Assembly: GCA_947359465.1 (NCBI GenBank)
Contig: OX375873.1
Coordinates: 131,890,899-131,954,898 of the forward strand
DNA length: 64,000 nucleotides
DNA from: Metellina segmentata
Lineage: Eukaryota > Arthropoda > Arachnida > Araneae > Tetragnathidae
Reading direction: 5' to 3'
Shown: positions 11,205-24,202 of the stretch, piece by piece
Numbering within the stretch: the first letter of the stretch is position 1
Layout of the letters: each line of letters opens with the position of its first letter
Translations under genes and position numbers: made by a program
The notes under the pieces: model-generated
Seen by the model: only the letters and a program-made list of their open reading frames with translations
Told to the model about the DNA's origin: nothing
Database searches by the model: none

Positions 11205-11692
11205 ATCATAATACCACTATTCATTGGGAACAACTTTGAAACTGACGTAAAAGTATTGAGGAAACACATGGAAGCGCAAATCAGAAACTGGGACGCATTC
11301 ACAGATTACGAACATGTCAAAGCGGTCAATACCGCATCACAAGGCACAACAAAAATACCTCCCTAATTACCATCAGATAATCCAGTAAAAGCTTCCAATC
11401 CAAAGGCATCCGCACAGTAAGCATGTCTAAAAGCACATTTGGAGCAATCAACACCATGCTTCCCAAACCACCTTAATCCTGGAATGAACACCATTCTTCG
11501 AAAACTATTGTACTTAGAGAAAATGACATTAATTTCAGCCATAAGATAAATCTAATGAAGAATATAGGAGAAATTACGTAAACTGTTTTTTGGGTAGCAA
11601 TTAATCACAAATATTCTACTTAAAAATTGTTGAATACTTTCTGAAACTAAACCTGTACCAGTCATCTTATCTCCAAAGCAGAGACACCACTA
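11205..11692. repeat. Repeat C, unit 2
   Basis: A unit of about 490 bp starting CATTGGGAACAACTTTGAAAC. The same start recurs at about 11,698 (CATTGGGAACAGCTTTGAAAC). No coding function recognised. Confidence 0.6.
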
Positions 11693-11762
11693 CTACGCAT
11701 TGGGAACAGCTTTGAAACTTCTGTCCGGAAATTAAGAAGTTTTATTGAGTTTTTATGGTTAA
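11693..11762. repeat. Repeat C, unit 3 left part
   Basis: Starts with the same CATTGGGAACAGC motif as unit 2. It is interrupted by the repeats at 11,763-12,235 and resumes near 12,240. Confidence 0.5.
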
Positions 11763-11965
11763 TTGGGGGGTTTTATGGCGCAAGGGCCATATTTGATCAT
11801 GTTGCGCCATCACAAGACATAAAACATCAAGTAATAGACACACATAATGAGTTTTTCTGACACAGAAGAGAAAAATACACCCAGTTTACAATGCACCTGA
11901 CAGGAATCTAACCTGCTCCATCTACAACTCGAAGGTTGTTAGCACAGTGGACATACCCTGAACCG
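11763..11965 (-). repeat. SINE family B copy
   Basis: Contains GGGTTTTATGGCGCAAGGGC, CATCAAGTAATAGACACAC and ATGCACCTGACAGGAATC in the same order as the other family-B copies. The tRNA-like head is at the right end. Confidence 0.65.
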
Positions 11966-12235
11966 CGGTGGTTTTGGTTTGATGGAGCTATTGCCATATT
12001 TGGTCAACTGAGTTAAACACAAGACAACGACAAGTAAAAAATTGTGAAAGGGCCATAAAGAAGAATTGGTAAACAAAGTAGCAGGATGGAAGAAGAAAAA
12101 AGTATCCCGCGTACGAGACCCCCTGTTTATTAAAAACATTAAACCCCAATCGGAAAATTAAAAGATCTCTAGAGTACCTCGGGTCAGTGAGGCCCGTACA
12201 CACCAAAAAGAGACATGCCACTTAGGGTCCAAATT
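11966..12235. repeat. Second SINE-like fragment, partly unknown
   Basis: Begins with a SINE-B-like GGTTTGATGGAGCTATTGCC, then an unassigned tail. Short minus-strand frames here have no recognisable features. Confidence 0.35.
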
Positions 12236-12239
12236 ACGA

Positions 12240-12600
12240 AGGAAACAAATCGAAGCAAATCGGAAACTGGTACGCATTCACTGATCACCAACCTGTCCAG
12301 GATGTCGATACCGCATCGCGAGGCACAACAAAACCCGTCCCTGTAATTACAGTCAGACACCGCGACAGTCCCATCCGGGAAAAAGCTACACATCCCAACG
12401 CCTCCGTACAACAAGCGTGTCTCCAAGCATCCGGAAAGATCAATGCCACCGTGCCGCGTTCCCGGACCACTTTGCTCCAGTACCAAGCGCCATTCATCAA
12501 AAGCCCTCGATGGTATTGAGCACCCATCGTCGCGCGAAGTGCCGAAGAGCGTTCGAATCGCACCGGGCACAACATTTGTCACTGTAACTACCACCTTCGC
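12240..12600. repeat. Repeat C, unit 3 right part (CpG-rich)
   Basis: GGAAACTGGTACGCATTCAC, GATACCGCATCGCGAGGCAC and AAGCATCCGGAAAGATCAA align with 11,290-11,440 but keep many CpGs that are TpG or CpA in the other units. A 136-residue minus-strand frame spans it, but no domain is recognisable and the sister units do not obviously keep it open. Confidence 0.55.
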
Positions 12601-13060
12601 TTTTCAAAGACCCCCTACCCCACCCCTTCTATTACCGATGCCAAACCACTGTTTTAAATATTTTCCAAAACGTCCTCGATGGGTAATTAAGGCCTTCTCC
12701 CACCTCCGCCACTTGGAATAATGTGATCCCATAAAAGACTTCATCGTTCGTCCCGCGATAAAGCGACGATGATTTCATAAGGGCTGTTGGAACTCTCCAT
12801 TGAGGGGGCAATTGTCTCCAACGTGCTATCGACCGGCCTTGTTGATTGCATTCGTGCCACTGCTGCTGGGAAAACACAAAACGAAATCTATAATCGATTC
12901 CCAACTTTTAAAATGAAATTCAGAATGACGCATTTAAATGGCGATGCGTTGTTTCTCGGGTGGAATGAATACCGGTGCGTTTGTGGCGCTTTGATAATTA
13001 AGTTGAGTGATTAACTGGCTCCGATGCTAGAGAATGGGGATGAGTGATATTTGAGAATGG
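12601..13060. other. GC-richer single-copy island
   Basis: Non-repetitive, with CCATAAAA and TAATTA words. No supportable gene. Candidate conserved non-coding DNA. Confidence 0.35.
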
Positions 13061-13990
13061 ATGGGGTGAAGGTGCATCTCTTTAAAGAACATCGCATAAT
13101 GTACTTTTATTTCAAATTGTATATCTGGAACAGTTTCCAGGGAATCCAGATTTACTTCTGTGTTTTACTTTTGTCCAGCTTCACTACAGCAATTTTACTT
13201 ATGTAGTAACGCACTGTGACAAGTAGTTTCATTTCCAATTTGGACGGTTTACTGGAAGTTCTAGCGATCAGATTGAATTTATTTATGTGCCAACTCGTTA
13301 TGCCAGCAACTATACTCTATTTATTTTTCAGTTTATTAACCCTACACGTGGTTTCAACCAGATATCTAGTTATTTAAATACATTCTAGAGCTTTCAGATT
13401 GCTGAACCCTTTTCATGCAATGAGTGTGCTTCTTACAAGTAAATAAAAATAATTGTTTATAAAAGAAAATCACCTGATTTTGAATTTAAGCTGTCAATTT
13501 TTAAGTACATGTATTTATTCAGTGGGGAACGTATTTGGTAAATGTTCAACACAATTATATTCCAGATGAGATTTAAATGAATGCCTGAAGAAAGACCAAG
13601 CAGTTCACTCTTAGAAAAAGCTAAATCCACATGCAACAAATACTTTAAAAAAATTAGAATTTTACGTTTAATTTGAAATTTAATATTGTCTCACTGTTTA
13701 TGTTGTTAAATTTGCTTCTTTGGTTTTAACCCTACGATAATTTGAATGTAAATTGTATAGTTGTTCATTAAACTCATATCAAGGTACTTTTACAAACATT
13801 TAATTTCTTGAAATATTGAATTTCTCTCGCAAAACCGAGTTTGGGATATTTTTATTTAATTTAACGCATCAATGAAATAAAATATATTGCGCGACGCTTG
13901 AGAATTATATTTTTTCCAACTTTACTCCAAGTCTCCCAATAACTCTGGCCATAAACCAGCAATAACAGCTCGACGGGTTGTCATATTAAA
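13061..13990. other. AT-rich intergenic DNA, nothing recognised
   Basis: No supported gene or repeat. Confidence 0.5.
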
Positions 13991-14790
13991 TTGCCTGCCA
14001 AAACCCCTAACATTCCTTTCGCAGGCAGAATCAGACGCCTTATGAGACATATAAACTTCATAGGGGAAATGCACCGCCACCAAAGTACATTAAAGGATGC
14101 TGTAAACACGAATTCCTAGCTGTAATTTATGACGCTCCTTCTTCTAAATCAATACCCCCAACATTCTGGCCCGTGGCTTTACAAATTCCTCTCTCTCTCT
14201 CTCTCTCTCTCTCCACCACAAATCTTTTTTCTTCCTCTTTGATCTTATAAATCCGAGGCTCGTGAAAGTTAATGCCCGAAGTTAGCTTCGAGAAGAACAC
14301 GATATTTTCTGGTGCAACTTCGGCCTGGCGTTGGATCCCCAAAAAGTAGACATAAAAACTCCGCAAGAGAAGAGAAAGAGGAAATAGATAAAGGTGTGTG
14401 TTCGTGGCTCCTCACTCGTTAGCCTCCATGCTCATAAAACCTCGTTTTGGTGGGCGGGCGGGGAGTTTTATATCTACTTTTTCCCTTCTTCAGTCATCCC
14501 TTGCAGAGATCTTGTCCGCTGTGACGCAGGGGTTAATCACCAATCAGCGACAGCGGGTTGAAAGGTGGTCGGGTAATGGTCAAGGGAAGGAGTGGGGTGG
14601 AACTACAAGTAAAAGGGGACGGATCCATTCTCGGATTTGAATGTCTGGGCCATAAAAGAAATGGGAACCAGGAAGGTGGAGGGCTGGTGGAGTAATCGAA
14701 TGTGATGTTGATGATGGATGGGGTTAATGTTCTCGGGTGATCTGTTTTTCCCAGTGTTTGTTCGTCTCCCATTCTTGCTTAGCTGGAAAA
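13991..14790. other. GC-richer island with (CT)n
   Basis: Contains a (CT)n run at about 14,190-14,213 and otherwise non-repetitive sequence. Overlapping frames on both strands look fortuitous. Candidate conserved non-coding DNA. Confidence 0.35.
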
Positions 14791-14912
14791 ATCGCATAAA
14801 TGTGATGTGATCACTGTATTACGTATGGGGATTGTGACGTACATGAGTGCTTGACTGATCTTTTTGCTTGTGGAATAATAGGTTTAGAAAAACTACTCGG
14901 TTATATTATTAC

Positions 14913-15743
14913 TAGGGCAACTTTTTACAACAAATGCAACTTTTTTTTCAAACGTTCTAGAATGCATGTAAAGTACTAAAACCAAAATTTCTCCTACATG
15001 GGGTGTATTGTAAGTGAGTTACATCCGCAACACAAATGCAACTTTCTGCATAAATACAACTTTTTACATAAATGCAACTTTTTGCATGAATGCAACCACC
15101 TGCAACTTTTTTAAACGTAGCTTAAAATTAATTCATATGAAATTACAATTTCATTTTTTGCCTTCTGAACCGACCCTTCGATCGCGTGTGTCTGATCTTG
15201 CGAACGCCGAAGTATTGCAGATCAAACAAGAAGTTCATGCAAAAGAAGGTGTTCGTCCTTACAGACAAAAGTGAAATAAATAGCAAGAAGTAACTTTTAA
15301 CACATTGGTTGGCACTCTTGATAATCCAGAGGAAACTTGCGTAATCGACTGCAGAGTTTGCGAGGTGAGTGTCAATCATCAATACGTTGTTCGCGACTTG
15401 TAATGACGTTTTAAAATCTCTAAATGTTGAGCGAAAGGATTCTGCGTTTCTGCAATCCGATACAGCAAATTATATGACTGCGGTTGGCGCAGTTTTTCAA
15501 TGTTAAAGAAATTACTATCCAAGGATCGATCATTCAACGTTTTTCTGTATTTAAGAATGTATTATAATATTGCTGTACACGACTAAAATTGTCAATAGAT
15601 TTTTAATTTTTTCATTTTTTACGAATAATTTATTTTATAATTTAGTGAATCAAAAATAAATGCTATTTTATTTCCATAAATGCAACTTTAGAGAATGATA
15701 AATGCAACTTTTCCCATTTTTACTGCAATAAAAAGTTGCCCTA
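14913..15743. mobile_element. hAT-type MITE, 831 bp
   Basis: Terminal inverted repeats TAGGGCAACTTTTTA (start) and the complement at the end are flanked by the perfect 8-bp direct repeat ATTATTAC at 14,905-14,912 and 15,744-15,751. Subterminal regions carry repeated AATGCAACTTTTTGCAT-like motifs. An 8-bp duplication with short TIRs is the hAT signature. No transposase is encoded, so the element is non-autonomous. Confidence 0.85.
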
Positions 15744-15751
15744 ATTATTAC

Positions 15752-16914
15752 CTAATCTTATATTGGTCAGCTCTGATGATTTGAAAGCTCTCTCGACTAA
15801 TGAATTATTGTATATAGGGGCTGGTTGGTTATCTGAGGTTTGTTTTTGGCGAGGTCCAAAATAACGGACAACTGCGCTAAATGCAAGATAATAAGTTAAT
15901 GTAGATATAAAAATATAAAAAAATATGGATATAAAATAAGTCAAGCACCAGATATGAAATTCATAAAATACATGTTGGTAAACCCTCACATAGTTCAAAT
16001 TAAAAAAAAAACATAAATCTAATTGTTGTCAATTTTAAACATGCTGGTCAACGACAGGAAAATAACAGGAATTGTTCAAGGAGACACTAAGGGGTACATG
16101 TAAAAATTAATGCTTTAAAAATGTGCTGATAAACATAATGTACAGCATAAAAAGTGGAAAACAATGAATGGTAAAAGTTACATGAGATTTAAAAATCAAA
16201 TGACACTTAAAAAAGAAACTATTTGGATGGGGATTTTTCTATGGATTTTTTCGATGGAACAAAATATGACGATGAATGAATTGTTCCCTATGCGAAAGCG
16301 ATTTAGGGGAAATATATACTCAATCATAATAACATAAACTAATAGTTGATTATCGACAGAACAGCGAAGGAATATTATGATTTATCCACTTAGATATGGT
16401 ACTTGAAGGGATGTTATTAAGTCATTCTATAACGAGAGGAAGAATATTGTAGGCTTTTTTCTGCATCGAATAAAAATGTATTTTTGTGAATGAAGTTGAA
16501 TTGATACGTGGAGTGTAAAATTTAAAACTATTATTTTTAATTACTTTATATGGGGGGAAAAGGGGTATTTTATTTACAGTTAAAAATAAATGTTTCCTAT
16601 TTCGATAAACTCACTTATACATTTTTACTGATTTTAAAATCTTGATGTATCCAATATTACAAATGATAAATAAAAATGAGTGTTAAAATTACAATATTAA
16701 CAATGAGGACCATTAGGTATTAAATATTATCCGACTAATATTACAACGAAAATGATTCTGAAATTAATAATGCTTAGAATAAAGAATAATTATGGATTTT
16801 TAAGGCCTTCGATACTATCACAACAAGGAATAGTGATTATGTTACTGTTAAGTGTGTTGATTGAAAGATATCAAATATAAGTTGTGTTTAACCAAACATG
16901 CATGTGAGGGACGT
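15752..16914. other. AT-rich intergenic DNA, nothing recognised
   Basis: No supported gene or repeat. Confidence 0.5.
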
Positions 16915-17060
16915 TGGTTAGTTGGTTGATTTCGGGTTTTATGACGCAAGGACCATATTTGCTCAAGCTGCGGCAAAAACAATACAAACACAATGATTCA
17001 GGAAGAAAAAGCTAAAAGCAGGACATGCGAGGGTAAAAACATGCAATGAAAGAGTTTCAA
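16915..17060 (-). repeat. SINE family B fragment
   Basis: GTTAGTTGGTTGATTTCGGG followed by TTTTATGACGCAAGGACCAT matches the terminal part of family B. The tRNA head is missing. Confidence 0.5.
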
Positions 17061-17423
17061 GTTTTTGAAACAATCATCTGAGAATATCTCAATTAAATTA
17101 TTTAATTCTTAAATTAATATATTTGCGTCATATCCACATAGAGTAAGCAACATGTTTTCGTAAGTCTTTGATCAAAAATATTACTGCGAATTTAGAAACA
17201 GAAGTGCATATTTCTAAAGAACTGAAAAAATAAGCTGTGTGTTTACAGTGAAATATTTTTAAATTTTCAGAATAACTAATGAATGGAGTTTCAACAACAC
17301 CACAACTAGTTGAAGAATGAAAATATGAACTTAAATTTCTTATAGCTATTTTAAATTCTCCGGTAACACCGATGGTAAATTTTACTTGTCAGATGATTGG
17401 ACATATCTTTCATGGACTACAAC

Positions 17424-17639
17424 AGTGGCACAACTAAAAAAATCACACTTTAAGAAAAAATGAATACAACGTTTTTATTACAATAAAAATTCATAACATG
17501 CTGTATAAATATTACACTATCTAGCGACCCATTTTTCAATAAACACATTTGACAGATTGCTGCTGAAAAAAAAATCTCTGTTTTCCGCAATAAAATATGT
17601 TTATGCTACCAAATTAACATTTTTTGAACTGTGCCACTA
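17424..17639. mobile_element. Short inverted-repeat element (MITE-like)
   Basis: AGTGGCACAACTAAAAAAAT at the left end and, on the opposite strand at the right end, a copy with three mismatches bound about 215 bp of AT-rich DNA. I could not define a target duplication, so the superfamily is open. Confidence 0.45.
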
Positions 17640-18070
17640 TTGAAGCCAATTAATGGTCTGTTCCTGGAGAATGTTTTATTTCAATGAGTATATACATAAA
17701 TAAAGAGGAATTATATGATTTTACTGTACTGAATGGTCAGCTCTTTACTTTTTCTATTAAGAGTCTATCAAAAGTCAACAAGAGAGAGTCAATTGAGACT
17801 CCAATAGCTTTGGTATTCCTTCTCTATATCAGGAAATGAATGGCAGTTATACCAGATGGTGTCTACAAATGACATTTTCCTCAAATAAAATAAATCTGAC
17901 TGTATATTTAAAATCAACACACATGAATACAGCGTGCAAGACTCTGGGACGAAATTTTTATCTATCAGTGGAATATATAAAAACAACTTCACCCCAAAGT
18001 TATAATGCACTTGCAAATATATTTCTTTCTGGAGAGTTCTTAACCTATTTTAGTTTGTAAACCCATGCCC
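17640..18070. other. Intergenic DNA, nothing recognised
   Basis: Overlapping 74-75-residue frames on the two strands are probably fortuitous. Confidence 0.45.
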
Positions 18071-18640
18071 TAAGTCATTTTTCGAAACAAACAATACCAC
18101 CTATCACAAAATGGCAAAACCTAACAAAACGCCTCTGTTGATTTCAGTTCCAATCTCCCCAATTACACGAAAATATTGACTTCTGGCTTTAGTTCTAGCC
18201 AATGGTATTGAATTGATACCACTGAATAGCCGTCGCCATCTGTCAAAAAGGAAGGCGAAGAAAAGCCACCGGAATCATATGATCCAGTTCAAAAGATCTT
18301 CTTACGACCAACCACCGTCTAATATTCCTTTCAGACGATAAATGGGGGCGAGGGCCCGGGTAGTAAAGCCATCATTTATCCCCTCTCCCCTGGTCAGAAT
18401 CAGGAATTGGCAATGGCCAAGGGTCATCTTGTCACCTCTGTTCGGGCCTTGTCTGCCTTTTCTCTGTAACAGGGACCCCCACCGATGCCCCCATCCATTA
18501 GCCGAGGGACGTCGAATTCTGATTAGATGCCATCTGCGCTCCACCCCCACCCCTGGATCAATTTCAGCACGGAAAGGAAGCCGCCTTGAGGAACCGCAGA
18601 TTGGACGGCGAGCTCATAACAATGAGCAGGGGAGATGTCG
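18071..18640. other. GC-richer single-copy island
   Basis: Compositionally distinct from its surroundings. The 136-residue plus-strand frame (18,342-18,752) has no recognisable domain and runs into the neighbouring tandem repeat, so I do not call it a gene. Candidate conserved non-coding DNA. Confidence 0.35.
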
Positions 18641-19799
18641 GTCTGTCATGTTTCAGACAAATCTCTGGTGCGATGGCCACATCGGCGAAGGACAGCATAT
18701 GCAAGGGAACAATCAACTAATCGCAAAGAAAGAAACTGCTTTGGTTAGGTAACTTTTTATGCGCAATCGATGAAGGGAACAACCAAGGGATTCCAATAGA
18801 CGTACTCCTTGACAAAACGATAGTAGTGCACTCATTACAACTGTTTTGCGGTGACTTTTTTATAGAATTTTTGTATATGTAAGGCCGTATCAGTGAAGGA
18901 TAACACGCTGGGAATCAACCAACTAATTTTAAAGGAATCTTATTTTGAGGAAGTAATATTTTATGTACAATCATGCACATTAAGCAATCAGAATAGACCT
19001 TAGCATAACAAAAGTAGCGTACACAATCCATGTGTTTGGTGATACAGTTGTATATTTAACGCCATATCGGTGCAGGACATTTGTAGAAAAACAATCAACT
19101 AATCACAGATAAGGAAACTGCTTTTGAGGAAGTAACATTTTATGCACAATCGATGCACACCAAAAGATTGCAATAGACCTTAACATAACGCTAGTAGAGA
19201 TTGCATTCAATGTGTTTGGCAGTAACTTTTTACACAAGTTTATAACTTTTTATAGTTAAGATCATATTGGTGAAAGACAACATACGCAGAAAGACAATCA
19301 ATTAATTCGGAGAGGTAACTTTTATGCACAACCGATGAAAACCAAATGATAAAAATAGACGTTCTCCTTGACAACACGATGGTAGCTTGTGTTTAGGGGC
19401 AATATGTCTATTGAATTTTTATATTTAAGGCCGTAGCTGTGAAATTTAACACATGTTGGAAAACAATCAATCACAAAGAAAACTTCTTTTGGGAAGATAA
19501 CATTCCATGCACAATCATTGCGCACAAAACAATCACAATAAACCTTAACATAACAATAGTGTACACAATACATGTTTGGTGGTAACTTTTTATATTTAAG
19601 ACTCTCTCGGTGAAGGACATATACAGGAAAACATTTAATAAATAGCAAATAAAGAAAATGCTTTGGGGATTTTGTTTTTACACAATCGATGCACAACATG
19701 TTCTCCTTAATGTAACGATTGTAGTGCACACAATGCAGGTATTTGCTGGTAACTTTTATAGAATGTTTGTAACTTTTTATATTGAGGTCATATCGGTGA

Positions 19800-19800
<1 letters not shown>
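18641..19800. repeat. Decayed tandem repeat, about 170-205-bp period
   Basis: A shared block (TCGGTGAAGGACA..., then ACAATCAACTAATC..., GGTAACTTTTTATGCACAATC, GACC/GTTCTCCTTGACA) recurs starting near 18,683, 18,888, 19,068, 19,266, 19,435, 19,607 and 19,793. Units are strongly diverged and vary in length. The 161-residue minus-strand frame across it is a by-product of the repeat. Confidence 0.75.

Positions 19801-19802
<2 letters not shown>

Positions 19803-19834
<32 letters not shown>
19803..19834. repeat. (TA)n microsatellite
   Basis: Uninterrupted TA dinucleotides at the end of the tandem repeat. Confidence 0.9.
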
Positions 19835-19837
<3 letters not shown>

Positions 19838-19839
19838 AA

Positions 19840-20880
19840 AGTACTTATTTTTGTAACTTGATTACATGTCAAACTGTAAATAATAACTTCAGAAGCAACT
19901 ATTATAAACAAATAACAGAACATTAAATTGAAAGAACAAAAATACATCGAATTAATGCGATTGGAAAATGTAGTATACAATTTCATTTAAAATTTTAACA
20001 CGTTACCAGACATTCGCATATATTGCATGTTATTAAACGAATATGTATGCCAGAAATTCAGACATAAAATATTTAACAACTTAATACATCACAATCTTTT
20101 AAAGTATAAGCCTTGTTCCGTTTCAGAGAATCATAAGCCACGAAGAATACTAAAACCCTTCCGATGATCATGTTAAAAATCGTAAAAATTAGGTCACGTA
20201 TTGGAAATTACCCTTGCCTTCCACTTCCATTTATTTTCCTACACCCCTTCCGCAGCAAAACGTATTTGAAGCTTTCAAATATAGTGATTACTTTCTCTTT
20301 TCAGATATGTCGGGTTGCGGAGAGTAGCAATTTGATTTCTAGTGGTAAAAATGAATCCATAGAAACGATAATTTTGTTAATTAAGCCATATTAGCCATGG
20401 AAGTATGAATAAATATGAGGTTCAGATCAGTGGTTAACATTTTACCTGTTATTTAGTCATACAAAATCCTAAATCACGATTTTCCAATTGCAGATATCTG
20501 CCACAAGGATTATTAATCCAATAAAATGTATCCAACGAATTGGTTTTTAAATTGAACGCATTTTAAGAATATATTTTATGGTTGAATTCCAATAGTCATA
20601 TATAAATAAGGTAATTTGCAAAGTTTGAACTAGTTTTTTTTTTGATAATTAGTTCAAAACGAGTGTTCAATACGTTTCTACTATAAACGATTCAGTAAAG
20701 TTCCAATTAATGAAATACTTCGTCAGAATTTGAATATGTTGTTTACAATATCCCGTGCTACAAATAACGTACAGTGAAATAATTATTCGGAAGGAAAAAT
20801 GCTCTTCCGGAAAATAAATACAATATGCATTTTACGATTAAGCTGTAGTTTAACATTTTTTTTTCTTCTAATGGCGGGCA
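19840..20880. other. AT-rich intergenic DNA, nothing recognised
   Basis: No supported gene or repeat. Confidence 0.5.
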
Positions 20881-20884
20881 CATT

Positions 20885-21125
20885 TTGACCGAAGTCATTG
20901 GCCACTACAAGGCCGGAAGTGATGGCCACTTGTGAAGGAGCACCCAGTGGGAGGGCCATCATTGCCCCTAACAATTACATCGTAATTTTGAACCATGTTC
21001 AGATGACGAAGCAACACCTAAGCTGGTATACGCTTACAAACATCCATGCCCGAACCCGGATTCGAACCGGGGACCTTCCGATCTAGAGGCTAACACCTTA
21101 ACCACTATACCGGTTGGTCGGCATA
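20885..21125 (-). repeat. tRNA-derived SINE, family A
   Basis: On the minus strand it reads TATAGTGGTTAAGGTGTTAG, then GGTTCGAATCC (B box), then GGCATGGATGTTTGTAAGCG, the same order as the plus copy at 2.87 kb. The head is the best preserved in the window; the body is shortened and followed by unrelated sequence. Confidence 0.75.
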
Positions 21126-21129
21126 GTAG

Positions 21130-23095
21130 TTTAACATTAAAAATAAATATTTTTTATTCAGGGATTGTGTTACTTTACTAAAAGTTAAGTGCCGAAAAAA
21201 TCGTTCAATAATCGAATACTTGACGAGTCTATGAAATTTTCTCACCTTTTTAATTGAGTTTATTTTAATTTTTCTATGTATACTTTCTTTTTATCCGATT
21301 CCATGTATTATAATCTTTATTCTAGCTATCCTTGTCATTCTAGATACTAATATTCCACTTAAGAAAAATAATTAATGACTTTCTTTTCTAAACTACAACC
21401 GGTTAATTTACAAAATTAATTACGATTTATTTAATCAATGACTGAGTATTCTACTTTAAATCATAATGTAAATCATACAAATAAACCATTTACTTACATA
21501 GAAAATATAAAGTTTCTTAATCTAATGTGTGCTAACATAAAAAAATTAATTTTAGACAAGGATAAAAATATTATATAAGAACTCCTACCTCGTAAATAGA
21601 AGAATAAGAGTCAAACATCATCAGGAAAATTTACATTTAACAAAGGGTATTTCCTGAATTATTCAACGAAAACATTGGTTGAGATGAAGTTTAAATGTAC
21701 AACTATCAGAAAATCTAAAAAATTAATATTTTAAAGCAGAAAAATGAAGCATCTTACAAGTATTCAAAGAATAAAAAGTAACATTCTGTCTATAAATATT
21801 TGCCATAACTACATTTTTTATTAACTTTAACGCGAATAAAGCAGCTATTTTTTCCCTTTTGAATACAATTCCTAAGTATGCAATTGTAAATATTTTTGAA
21901 ACGTAAAAATAGCTCCAAGTGAGGGTTCAGTTTGTTGTGTATCCAGACATCCGACGACTTTCTCTTCGAAAAATATTTTTCACTGCGTTTTTTGTGCGAT
22001 CTGAGTTATCTTTAACATCGGCCATGATGCATTGTATTTGTTCGATATTTTTCTTTCGCAAAGCAAATATTGTCAAGGATGTTTTCTTTTTCACTTTATC
22101 TCGTAACATTATTGTTAAGCGAAAGTAGTAAATAAGGCAGCAGATCAGAACTATCCATTCGCACATCCATGCGCAGACACATAATTTTTTCCGTACTAAA
22201 ACTATAGTAAATGTCTGACATAAAGTAGCAACATATATAACTCATAAATACCTTCTTTTTTGTAAATAAACACTTCTTGACAAAGCTTTCTGAAATTTAT
22301 ATTTGTGATTTCTCCAATTACTTTACAATATCAAAATTCGGTAAAAATTACCTTATTTTTATACATGATATAAGTACATGCTCGTTTCTTCAATGCCGTA
22401 AGTTTATTTTTTATTATATTGAAGACAGAAAAATTCGTGTACTATATAAGAGAAATTTCACATTCAGTTTCCTTTCTTACACACATACGTTTCTCTGAGA
22501 ATTTATGATATGAACAGTAAAAGTTATTTAACATTTAATTTCATATCTGCGATTCAGACAATTATTTCCAATTATAACCCTGATTGTTAGACTTAAGAGC
22601 TGTAGAATTATTTCAGGAAAACTACATTAAAATATCTACTGAATACTATTCAGTAGATATCTACTGATGTGATATCTACTGAAATAGGATGGCCGACATA
22701 TTGGCAAAAAGGAACAAGTAATTTGCAACTTTCATAAAATGAATTTCCTTATTACTGATTATTGGCAACAGTCCAATATTCATAATATAATCACAGAAGA
22801 AGTAAGGGGTAATTGGAAGAGATAAGTGATACATATTCACCTTGCTTAGCTAGAAAAATAAAATGTTCATGTAAAATTTAAAAATATATATATTTGTTTC
22901 TGACATTTGCCCAGATTAAAACACCACTCTTCGGACAATTAATTTTCTTCCTTTCTTTGTATATTATCCTACCGTGGTCTACCTTTGTTTATTATTACAT
23001 AAATATATCATTTTCATTTCCAAATTGCTTAACGAGTTCTGAACAAGTTGGTAAGCGATCTTACATTCTCAATGGACCACGCTTACAGGGAGGTA
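21130..23095. other. AT-rich intergenic DNA, nothing recognised
   Basis: Very AT-rich. Near 22,632-22,665 there is a local inverted repeat around CTACTGAATACTATTCAGTAG. Overlapping frames at 21,919-22,166 on the two strands lack recognisable features. Confidence 0.5.
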
Positions 23096-23099
23096 GGTA

Positions 23100-23460
23100 A
23101 CTAATGAAGCAACACACAAATAGATAGTGGAAACTATCCGAGATCAATCCTGATGGGAAAGAACCGAGGACAACACATCGTCGTTTTGAATCACGGACAG
23201 ATGAAGACACCAACACCTGAGCTGTCACCCCACTCTCCAAATTTTCACACCACTCTAACGGGAAGACTACTGGATTGTTTATTTATTTGGGTTTGATGGT
23301 GCAAGATCCCGAAGAGGATAAACTGTGAAAACATTGAAGGCCACGGCAGATTTAACGTGCACCAGCCTCCCAAAACACGACGTTGTTTGATAGGATCTAG
23401 TTTCGAACTCGCAAACCTCTAGTTACTAATTCCCTACCACTCAAAAACTGGGGCTGTGGC
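23100..23460 (-). repeat. SINE family A copy
   Basis: Minus-strand copy containing the family body (CTGAGCTGTCACCCCACTCT, GCCACGGCAGATTTAACGTG) and a decayed tRNA-like head near 23,400-23,455 (GAGTTCGAAACTAG on the minus strand). An insertion with a SINE-B-like GGTTTGATGGTGCAAG lies inside it. Confidence 0.65.
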
Positions 23461-24202
23461 GCTCACGTTTACATGATTTGCATATTTTCCCCTTTTTTCT
23501 GATTTGACAAACATTAAATAATTATCCAGATGGATTAACTTTCTTCTAGACAAACTCGATTTAAGACTAAATCACTCTCAGGAGTGCTCTTCAAGTCTAA
23601 CTTTATCCAGTTAAGTATTTATATTAATAATTATGGACAAATTTAAAACTTTTTTTTTTGTATTTACTCATCCTAGTGGTAATTCGATTATAAGTATGCA
23701 TACTCTACCAGGATAGCACCAATCAAGCAAGGAGGTGCCCATGAGACGATTGCTCCATATTAATCTTATATTGGCAATGAAACATGCTTACAGAAGTAGT
23801 GTGGATTTGCACGCAGGAATAATGCCTAAATGAGCGGAAAATGTGCACATGGTCGTGTTTACGACCTCTGTTTTGAGCTACACCACTCGTGCGGACACAC
23901 CCGACGACTTTCCCTGGAGGCTGATAAGAGTTAGTAAATACGAGTAAATTTAAATTGTGATTTTTTTGCTCTTATTATAAACCTGTACAAATAACTGATC
24001 ATCCTGATTTTGTTTTACTAAATTCATTAAACTGTAATTAATTTTCTCTGAAGCGTCTGTATCTAACTCATCCTCATAGTAAGCAGTCCTGGGCAACTGA
24101 GAGACATGCATCCGTCTTGTTCTGACGGAGATGAAAAATAAATATTTTTTTTCCAGAATATGAATATTTAATATAATATCTCAAGGAGGTGCGCGTTTTA
24201 AC
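23461..24202. other. Intergenic DNA, nothing recognised
   Basis: Mixed composition with no supported gene. Confidence 0.45.

Noticed and set aside
12184..12594. 136-residue minus-strand frame
   Set aside because: It lies in repeat C, overlaps other open frames on both strands because of GC content, and has no recognisable domain.
19322..19807. 161-residue minus-strand frame
   Set aside because: Spans decayed tandem repeat units; the repeated pattern shows in the protein, so not a gene.
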